A stretch of 5,109 bases of DNA from an uncultured Collinsella sp. (GTDB lineage Bacteria; Actinomycetota; Coriobacteriia; Coriobacteriales; Coriobacteriaceae): the NCBI GenBank assembly GCA_900757705.1, contig CAAEOW010000103.1:1-5109 (forward strand), read 5' to 3'. The notes under the pieces were generated by a model. It was not told where the DNA came from, ran no database searches, and saw only the letters and a program-made list of their open reading frames with translations. Positions 1-5,109 of this stretch are shown piece after piece (the stretch's first letter is position 1; the number at the start of each line of letters is the position of its first letter). Position numbers and translations under genes: made by a program.

Positions 1-170
1 AGGGCCGCGGGGGCGTTCGGCTAGGTGCGGGAACGGCCTATTTGCTCAATGTGTTCGGCTGAGATCGGAAATCAACCTTTTTTTGACCGTTTGCCCTACG
101 GAATTGACCCGTTGGGGAAAAATAGCTTGACGTTTGGACGCTTCTCGTGCTTCAAAAGCCGACTATTAAG
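1..170. other. Intergenic region downstream of the hydrolase gene, with no convincing gene
   Basis: No ATG or GTG occurs on the minus strand here, so the next gene of the unit, if there is one, starts left of the window. On the plus strand, one frame from base 3 stays open to the TGA at 60-62 and encodes 19 residues (GRGGVRLGAGTAYLLNVFG). This could be the tail of a convergent gene, but it is too short to judge. A run of seven T lies at 78-84 without a GC-rich stem before it, and I found no canonical terminator for the hydrolase transcript. GTTCGGCT occurs twice (15-22 and 53-60). Confidence 0.5.
83..137 (+). repeat. Three degenerate TTGAC-GTTTGG direct repeats
   Basis: TTGACCGTTTG (83-93), TTGACCCGTTGG (104-115) and TTGACGTTTGG (127-137) occur in tandem with start-to-start distances of 21 and 23 bases, about two helical turns. 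They lie in the non-coding, less GC-rich stretch after the hydrolase stop codon. The repeats are seen directly; they differ by one- or two-base gaps. They could be an operator array for a gene to the left, part of a dispersed intergenic repeat, or chance. TTGAC resembles a -35 box, but no TATAAT-like box follows at about 17 bases on the plus strand and no plus-strand gene follows, so I do not call a promoter. Confidence 0.45.
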
Positions 171-854
171 CTACATCCGCATGAAAGGGTTCTGCATGAG
201 CTCGCGTGCCATGGTGGTCGAATCGCCATGGCCGGTTAGGCAAACGGTATCGGGCGGGAGAAGCCGGGCGAGCTTGGAGAGCGAGCGCAGAATCGCCGCC
301 TCGTCTCCTCCAGAAAGATCGGTGCGGCCGTGCCCGCCCGGAAACAGGGTGTCGCCCACAAAGGCAATGTCCCCCTGCTCGGTGACAGCAAACAAGACGA
401 TCCCGCCCGGCGTATGCCCTGGCGTCTCGATCACCTGCAGGCAGATATCGCCCACCTCGATAGCATCGCCCTCGGCGAGCAGGCGCGTCGGCTCACCCGG
501 ATCGGGCGTCTCGATGCCCCACATAGCTCGCTGTTCCTCGATATTCGCATGCGGCACCGCCACATCCTTAGCACACAGCTCATACTGGCAGCCCTCACCA
601 GCGGTGGTTCGCACGCCGGCAACACCACCAACATGATCGGCATGGCCATGAGTGCATACGGCGCCAAGCACGTGTACGCCGGGGTGTTCGGCTCGAATAT
701 GCTCCACCAAGCGCTCGCCTTCCCATGCGGGGTCGATAATCACGCACTCATTGTCCGAAATGACAGCATAGCTATTGGTCTGAATGGGACCGTTTACGAG
801 CGTCTCGATCTCGACCGATCCCTTGGGAGTTAAATCCAAGGACACAGCACTCAT
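171..854 (-). CDS. Metallo-beta-lactamase fold hydrolase, glyoxalase II-like (YcbL type)
   Basis: Complete 227-residue cytoplasmic protein with no signal peptide. The binuclear metal site is intact: THGHADHVGG (68-77; H69, H71, D73, H74), H147 in TPGHTPGG, D168 in VGDTLF and H209 in TGHGDSTT. The GRTDLSGGD segment (176-184) after VGDTLF is typical of the small YcbL-type glyoxalase II-like hydrolases, which lack the long C-terminal helical substrate-binding domain of classical GloB. The family hydrolyses thioesters such as S-lactoylglutathione in vitro; the physiological substrate here is unknown, and glutathione may be absent in such an organism, so another thiol or a different ester is possible. 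The start is supported by a strong Shine-Dalgarno sequence 6 bases upstream. It lies 84 bases after rel, in the same direction, with a hairpin in the gap. Genes of this family commonly sit near rel in Gram-positive genomes, often with dtd (D-aminoacyl-tRNA deacylase) between, which is absent here. Confidence 0.94.
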   Translation of the reverse strand: MSAVSLDLTPKGSVEIETLVNGPIQTNSYAVISDNECVIIDPAWEGERLVEHIRAEHPGVHVLGAVCTHGHADHVGGVAGVRTTAGEGCQYELCAKDVAVPHANIEEQRAMWGIETPDPGEPTRLLAEGDAIEVGDICLQVIETPGHTPGGIVLFAVTEQGDIAFVGDTLFPGGHGRTDLSGGDEAAILRSLSKLARLLPPDTVCLTGHGDSTTMARELMQNPFMRM

Positions 855-860
855 GTCCTT

Positions 861-868
861 CTCCTCTC
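861..868 (-). promoter_or_regulatory. Ribosome binding site of the hydrolase gene
   Basis: On the minus strand this reads GAGAGGAG, containing a strong AGGAG core (861-865), followed by the 6-base spacer AAGGAC and the ATG at 854. It fixes the start of the hydrolase gene and lies just after the intercistronic hairpin, so the stem need not cover it. Confidence 0.8.
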
Positions 869-875
869 TATAGAA

Positions 876-901
876 CTCGAGGCATCAAACGATGCCTCGA
901 G
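876..901 (-). promoter_or_regulatory. Perfect intercistronic hairpin between rel and the hydrolase gene
   Basis: CTCGAGGCATC (876-886) and GATGCCTCGAG (891-901) form an uninterrupted 11-bp stem around a 4-base loop. In the minus-strand transcript the hairpin starts 37 bases after the rel stop and ends 7 bases before the hydrolase Shine-Dalgarno sequence. The bases after the stem (TTCTATAG) are not a proper U-tract, so this is a poor intrinsic terminator. It could partly terminate or attenuate, protect or process the rel mRNA end, influence translation of the next gene, or serve as a protein-binding palindrome in DNA. The structure is seen; its function is inferred. Confidence 0.7.
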
Positions 902-938
902 CATAGCGAATATCGATAATGTGGCACGTTCGTCGCGA

Positions 939-3299
939 CTAAACGCGGCGCTTAAGCTGGGCTCCACCCTCGCCGGGCATCAGGCGGCGCGCGTCGTAGA
1001 CCGAGTCAACGCTGCTGATAGAGGCCAGCAGCGGATCCAGACCACTCGCGTCCGAGATCTCGACCATAAAGCGCAGGGTTGCAATACCCTCGCGGTTGGT
1101 CGACGTAGCGGCAGAAAGGATATTGCCGCCCGCATCGCCAATGGCAATGGTGACGTCCTTGAGCAGGCCCATGCGGTCCAGGCACTCGACCACGATCTCG
1201 ACCTGGAAGAGGGTGTCGGCAGCGCCGTCCCACTCCACATCGATCATGCGCTCGGGATGTTCCATAAGACCCTTGACGTTGGGGCAATTGGCGCGATGCA
1301 CCGAAACGCCGCGGCCGCGCGTGATGAAGCCCACAATATCGTCGCCCGTCACAGGGTTGCAACAATGCGCCAGACGAACCAGCAAGCCGCTGTTACTCTC
1401 GCCCTTGACGATAATGCCGTTGCTGGCGCTCTTGCCGCGCTTTTGCGGCTTGCGGTTGGAGCCGCGGGCAGGCTGCTTAACAACTTCGGCGATTGCCTCG
1501 GCCTTGGTGAGCTGTTCCTCGGGTTTGGGGTCCAAGATTTGCTCGACCTTATTGCCCACGGCACGTGGGGCGACTTTACCCGCACCAACGGCGGCAAACA
1601 GGTCCTCGAGCTGCTTGTAGTTAAACTGCTCCGCCACGGTGTTGAGCGCACGCGTGGACCGCGGCGTAGAGATGCCGTACCCGCGCTTGCGCAGGTCCTT
1701 GGCCAGTATATCGCGGCCGGCAGCAGCGTCATCGTCTTTGGTCGCGGCGGCGAAGTAACGGCGGATCTTTGACTTGGCGGAAGGTGTCTTAACGATCTTG
1801 AGCCAATCACGCGACGGCTTAGAGCTCTTGTTGGTCAGGATCTCGACACGGTCACCCGTCTTGATCTCGTGCGTAAGCGGCGCCACCGCACCGTTGATCT
1901 TGGCGCCGACGCAGTGGTTGCCGACCTCGGTATGAACGGCGTAGGCAAAGTCGAGCGGTGTAGAGCCGGCACGAAGCGCCATGACCTCGCCCTTGGGCGT
2001 AAAGACAAAAATCTCCTGGTCAAACAAGTCGACCTTCAGCGAGTGCAGGTATTCCTTGGCATCGGTGATCTCGTCAGACGCCGCCCAGTCGAGTGAGTGC
2101 TTGAGCCAGTTAATCTGATCATCCAGACGCTGGGCATCATTGGTCTTTGAGGCAGACGATCCGCCCGACTTCTTATAGAGCCAGTGGGCGGCAATGCCGT
2201 ACTCGGCCTGCTCATGCATCTCGTAGGTTCGAATCTGAATCTCGAGCGGACGAGCCGTGGGTCCGATAACCGTCGTGTGAAGCGATTGGTAGTTATTGAC
2301 CTTGGGCATGGCGATATAGTCTTTAAAGCGACCGGGCATGGGGTGCCACAGCGTATGCACCGCACCGAGCGTGGAATAGCAATCGCGCACCGAATGGGTG
2401 ATGACGCGCAGCGCCACCAGGTCGTAAATCTCGGAGAACTCCTTGCCCTTGCGCTTCATCTTTTGATAGATAGACCAATAGTGCTTGGAACGGCCGTTGA
2501 TCTGAAAGCCCTCCAGGCCAATGCGGTTGAGCTCATCGGTGAGCGTCTTGATAGTCTCGGCCAGATAGCGCTCGCGAACCTCGCGCGACTCGGCTACCAT
2601 GCGCGAGATGCGCTGGTAGGCATCGGGCTCCAGGTAAAAGAAGGACAGGTCCTCGAGTTCCCACTTGATAGAGCTCATGCCCAGACGGTCGGCCAAGGGC
2701 GCGTATACGTCCATGGTCTCGCGGGCCTTAAACAGGCGACGGTCCTCGCGAAGGGCCGCCAGCGTACGCATGTTATGCAGGCGGTCGGCAAGCTTGACGA
2801 TAATGACGCGGATGTCCTTGGACATGGCAAGGAACATCTTGCGCAGCGTGAGGGCCTGCTTCTCGTCCATGCTGTCGACTTCGATGTTGGTGAGCTTGGT
2901 CACGCCATCGACGAGCTCGGCCACCGTATCGCCAAACAGGCCGGAAACATCGGCAAGCGAGGTCTCGGTATCCTCGACGGTATCGTGCAACAGCGCGGCG
3001 CACACCACATCGCAGTCCATCTTGAGATCGGCCAAAATGATGGCCACCTCGACGGGATGGTTGATGTACATCTCACCCGAGCGGCGCTTTTGGTTGCAGT
3101 GCTTCTCGGCAGCAAAGCAATAGGCCTGCTCCACCTTAGAGAAGTCGTCCTCATTCATATATTTGAGGCACAGGCGCTCTAGCTTGTCGTAGCTGTCCGC
3201 CATAATCTCGGGCGGCAGCTCATCGGCATGCTTATAGTGCTCCATCTCCGAAAACGGCTGGAGGGTGGAATCATGGGCGGTACGGGCTGCGGCATCCAT
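939..3299 (-). CDS. rel: Bifunctional (p)ppGpp synthetase/hydrolase (Rel, RelA/SpoT family)
   Basis: This 786-residue protein makes (p)ppGpp from ATP and GDP/GTP and hydrolyses it, setting the stringent response at the ribosome. The HD hydrolase domain (about 55-205) has its metal ligands: H81 in the INHP motif, H105-D106 in LLHDTVEDT and D172 in ADRLHN. The synthetase domain (about 245-375) has YDLVALR (292-298), RFKD (324-327) and LEIQIRT with E353. RFKD is the RxKD form of bifunctional Rel proteins, unlike ExDD in synthetase-only RelA. Next come a TGS domain (about 427-489; HTEV at 456-459), a helical region, a zinc-finger/conserved-cysteine domain (C646, C647, H668, C672) and a C-terminal ACT/RRM domain (about 697-776). 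Every domain is complete, and the length is slightly above the usual 720-760 because of a roughly 45-residue N-terminal lead and a basic linker at 608-632. The ATG at 3299 is chosen because a purine-rich ribosome binding site lies 6 bases before it; M19 and M33 are alternatives. Probably co-transcribed with the repair gene upstream. Confidence 0.98.
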   Translation of the reverse strand: MDAAARTAHDSTLQPFSEMEHYKHADELPPEIMADSYDKLERLCLKYMNEDDFSKVEQAYCFAAEKHCNQKRRSGEMYINHPVEVAIILADLKMDCDVVCAALLHDTVEDTETSLADVSGLFGDTVAELVDGVTKLTNIEVDSMDEKQALTLRKMFLAMSKDIRVIIVKLADRLHNMRTLAALREDRRLFKARETMDVYAPLADRLGMSSIKWELEDLSFFYLEPDAYQRISRMVAESREVRERYLAETIKTLTDELNRIGLEGFQINGRSKHYWSIYQKMKRKGKEFSEIYDLVALRVITHSVRDCYSTLGAVHTLWHPMPGRFKDYIAMPKVNNYQSLHTTVIGPTARPLEIQIRTYEMHEQAEYGIAAHWLYKKSGGSSASKTNDAQRLDDQINWLKHSLDWAASDEITDAKEYLHSLKVDLFDQEIFVFTPKGEVMALRAGSTPLDFAYAVHTEVGNHCVGAKINGAVAPLTHEIKTGDRVEILTNKSSKPSRDWLKIVKTPSAKSKIRRYFAAATKDDDAAAGRDILAKDLRKRGYGISTPRSTRALNTVAEQFNYKQLEDLFAAVGAGKVAPRAVGNKVEQILDPKPEEQLTKAEAIAEVVKQPARGSNRKPQKRGKSASNGIIVKGESNSGLLVRLAHCCNPVTGDDIVGFITRGRGVSVHRANCPNVKGLMEHPERMIDVEWDGAADTLFQVEIVVECLDRMGLLKDVTIAIGDAGGNILSAATSTNREGIATLRFMVEISDASGLDPLLASISSVDSVYDARRLMPGEGGAQLKRRV

Positions 3300-3305
3300 C
3301 GAGGT

Positions 3306-3311
3306 CCCCTT
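3306..3311 (-). promoter_or_regulatory. Ribosome binding site of rel
   Basis: The minus strand reads TAGGGGAAGGGGACCTCG and then ATG. AAGGGG lies 6 bases before the ATG at 3299, which favours that start over the later in-frame M19 and M33. The first three bases of this string are the stop codon of the upstream repair gene, so the whole intergenic gap is the ribosome binding region and leaves no room for a separate promoter. Confidence 0.7.
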
Positions 3312-3314
3312 CCC

Positions 3315-5109
3315 CTAGGCCCGCGGTACGATCGGGCGGTTAACTTTGGCTAGCATATCAGAAGCGCACGAATCGAGCGCCCAACTCCGGAAAGCCGAGA
3401 ACTCCATGCGCGAGCGCAAGCCCTCCAAATAGCGAATTGACCTGCTCAATTGCACACGGCCGGGGTTTTCGGCCATCGCGATGCGACGGGTGTCGTCAAA
3501 CCCCGAAACGCGACAGAAACCAAGCTCTTCGAAGATTCCCAGGCCACTTTCCACCGAGCGCTCGTCGACCGGCGTGCGAGCATCGATGGCAAGGCACATC
3601 TGCGCGATGTCGATATCGCTTGCGCAGAATGAATCATCCCCGGTCTTACCGCGGTTGGAGCGCCACATGGTCTGCAACGCACGATAGAGTGTGACGAGTT
3701 CGTCGCGCTCGGGTGCGTAGCAGTCGAGCAGGCGCTCGTTGATGCGGGCGTCGCGCGACGAATAGAGCAGGTGGATCACGGCGGGCTGTCCGTCACGACC
3801 GGCACGCCCGCTCATCTGGTTGAACTCAATGGCGCCAAACGGCATGTGGTACAGCACGACATGGCGGATATCGGGCAGATTGACACCCTCGCCAAAGGCA
3901 GAGGTCGAGACGATGCAGCTGAGGCTTCCGTCTCGGAATGCTTCCTCCACGCGGCGGCGATCGGAGCGCGCAAGCCCCGCGTTATAGAACGCGATATGGG
4001 TTGCGCAATCGGGCACACGCTTGCGCAACGTCTTGGCGAGCGCCACGGACTGGTCGCGCGAATTGACGTAAATGACGGTCTTCTCCCCCGTCGCCACGAT
4101 CGACACCAAACGGTTCTCGCGGCTCGCAAGGTCGCGGTCGTCCTCGAGCTGCAGGTTCTCGCGCACCGTCTCGTCGACCACCGTGCGAGTAATCGGCAGC
4201 ATGCGGGCAAGCTCGGCCACGACCGGAGCCGTCGCGGTGGCCGTCGCAGCCATAACAACCGGGTCGCCCAGGGCTTTGAGGATATCGGGCATGTCGAGAT
4301 AGGCGCTGCGGTCGCCGCCCTTGGCAAGGCCGGCGTGGTGCGCCTCATCGATAACGACAAAGCCGATGCGGCCCGAACGCGCGAAGCGGTCACGGTGGAT
4401 AGATAGGAACTCGGGCGTCGTGAGCACGATACCGGTGCGGCCCGAAGCTAGGCCGGCGAACACATCATCGCGTGCGGCCTCCACGGTCTCGCCGGTCAGC
4501 ACGCCAACGCCAATGCCAAGCGCTGCCATCGTCGACGAGAGGTGATAGGCCTGGTCGGCAACAAGCGCGCGCAGCGGATAGACAAAGATGCTCGCACGTC
4601 CGCGAAGGACAGCCTCGCGCGCAGCATGTACATGGAAGATGAGAGACTTGCCGCGGCCCGTTCCCATAACGGCCAAGACGCTCTGGTGGTCGGCCAAGGC
4701 ATCGAGCGCCTCAACCTGCGCGCGGTGCGGCTGGTTCGATCCGATAAAGCTATGGATAAGCGAGCGCGTGAGCTCGGTATAGGAAAGCTGGGCGAGCGTC
4801 TCGCGCTTACGCGACTCCAGGCGCAGGCCGGAATCCGCCGGCTGCACGCCACGACGAAGCTCGCATGCCGGATCATCGACGCTGGGCAGCGTGGTATCGC
4901 GAACCAGAACATCCTTGATCATGAGCTTGGGCTTCACACGCCCCTGCCAATGCTCGGCAACGGCCTCGAACACCAAGTCGACAGCGCTATCGCAGTTGAT
5001 GAGCTTATCGATTTGCGGCACGCGGAACATAATGGCCGGCACACTCGCGGCGCCATCGGTCGCCACGAAGCGCATGTGCTCGCCGGTTTTGCCCACCACG
5101 GCGCGATCG
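3315..5109 (-). CDS. recJ: RecJ-type protein with embedded RecQ-like helicase (3' part; 5' end outside window)
   Basis: Partial gene: the frame stays open to the window edge (Asp-Arg-Ala precede the GTG at 5097-5099, which is probably an internal valine, used here as residue 1). Residues 1-70 resemble the RecJ OB fold (GEHMRF, PAIMF, then WQGRVKPKLMIKDV). Residues 110-445 form a full SF2 helicase core: RAQVEAL (126-132), Walker A GTGRGKS (146-152), YPLRALVADQ (174-183), TTPE (227-230), DEAH (251-254), ATATAT (285-290), VIYVNSR (342-348), STSAFGEGVNLPD (398-410) and QMSGRAGRDG (428-437). Motifs V and VI are closest to RecQ. The four-cysteine zinc cluster of RecQ is missing and no HRDC domain is seen. 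Residues 464-594 (FEELGF, LSRSIRYLEG, ending RPIVPRA) look like the C-terminal domain of Firmicutes RecJ. Inferred role: cytoplasmic unwinding coupled to 5'-3' single-strand degradation in recombinational repair. The nuclease domains are not visible, so the RecJ name rests on the flanking domains; the helicase assignment is firm. The stop TAG is 15 bases before rel. Confidence 0.87.
   Translation of the reverse strand, partial: DRAVVGKTGEHMRFVATDGAASVPAIMFRVPQIDKLINCDSAVDLVFEAVAEHWQGRVKPKLMIKDVLVRDTTLPSVDDPACELRRGVQPADSGLRLESRKRETLAQLSYTELTRSLIHSFIGSNQPHRAQVEALDALADHQSVLAVMGTGRGKSLIFHVHAAREAVLRGRASIFVYPLRALVADQAYHLSSTMAALGIGVGVLTGETVEAARDDVFAGLASGRTGIVLTTPEFLSIHRDRFARSGRIGFVVIDEAHHAGLAKGGDRSAYLDMPDILKALGDPVVMAATATATAPVVAELARMLPITRTVVDETVRENLQLEDDRDLASRENRLVSIVATGEKTVIYVNSRDQSVALAKTLRKRVPDCATHIAFYNAGLARSDRRRVEEAFRDGSLSCIVSTSAFGEGVNLPDIRHVVLYHMPFGAIEFNQMSGRAGRDGQPAVIHLLYSSRDARINERLLDCYAPERDELVTLYRALQTMWRSNRGKTGDDSFCASDIDIAQMCLAIDARTPVDERSVESGLGIFEELGFCRVSGFDDTRRIAMAENPGRVQLSRSIRYLEGLRSRMEFSAFRSWALDSCASDMLAKVNRPIVPRA

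Noticed and set aside
14..35. CGTTC/GAACG inverted repeat as a terminator for the hydrolase transcript
   Set aside because: The stem is only 5 bp with a 12-base loop and no following U-run on either strand.
15..60. GTTCGGCT direct repeat (15-22, 53-60), with GTGTTCGGCT again at 684-693
   Set aside because: The repeat is short, and the third copy lies in hydrolase coding sequence, so chance is a sufficient explanation.
78..84. Run of seven T as a possible plus-strand terminator
   Set aside because: The bases before it form no GC-rich stem; only 3-4 bp pairings such as TCAA/TTGA are possible.
25..636. Plus-strand open frame (203 residues) covering the left end and part of the hydrolase gene
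   Set aside because: Most of it is antisense to conserved metal-binding motifs of the hydrolase. The translation is rich in Ser, Pro and Arg, as expected for an antisense artefact.
921..1772. Plus-strand open frame (283 residues) opposite the 3' part of rel
   Set aside because: Antisense shadow of rel with biased composition and no family motif; the minus-strand frame carries all the Rel zinc-finger and ACT signatures.
2184..3182. Long plus-strand open frame (332 residues) opposite rel
   Set aside because: It lies wholly within the well-supported rel coding region. Its composition (rich in His, Leu, Gly, Val) is typical of the antisense frame of a GC-rich gene, and it has no recognisable motif.
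3771..4406. Plus-strand open frame (211 residues) opposite the helicase core
   Set aside because: It overlaps helicase motifs II-VI on the other strand, which are unmistakable, and its own translation has no recognisable domain.
5097..5099. GTG as the start codon of the repair gene
   Set aside because: The frame stays open to the window edge, and the segment begins inside an OB-fold-like domain, so the true start lies to the right of the window.

Overview
The window looks like chromosomal DNA from a moderately GC-rich Gram-positive bacterium. I infer an actinobacterium of the class Coriobacteriia (Collinsella-like), from codon usage and from a RecJ-type protein joined to a RecQ-like helicase. 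This placement rests on recollection of the group and was not tested by a search. No mobile element, CRISPR array, rRNA or tRNA is visible.

All real genes lie on the minus strand and read from the right edge to the left, probably as one transcription unit. (1) Positions 5109-3315 hold the 3' part of a large DNA repair gene. It encodes a RecJ-type OB fold, then a complete superfamily 2 RecQ-like helicase core, then a C-terminal domain resembling that of Firmicutes RecJ; the nuclease part would lie beyond the window. (2) After a 15-base gap comes a full-length bifunctional (p)ppGpp synthetase/hydrolase gene, rel (3299-939). (3) After an 84-base gap carrying a perfect 11-bp hairpin comes a glyoxalase II-like metallo-beta-lactamase fold hydrolase (854-171). 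Positions 1-170 have no convincing gene but hold three TTGAC-type direct repeats spaced 21 and 23 bases apart.

The cluster joins single-strand DNA processing, stringent-response alarmone control and a small metabolic hydrolase. The tight spacing of the repair gene and rel makes their co-transcription likely. The hairpin before the hydrolase could set its expression apart from rel. Rel and the hydrolase are ordinary members of well-known families. The items most worth a second look are the helicase embedded in a RecJ-like protein, the intercistronic hairpin and the repeat block at the left end.
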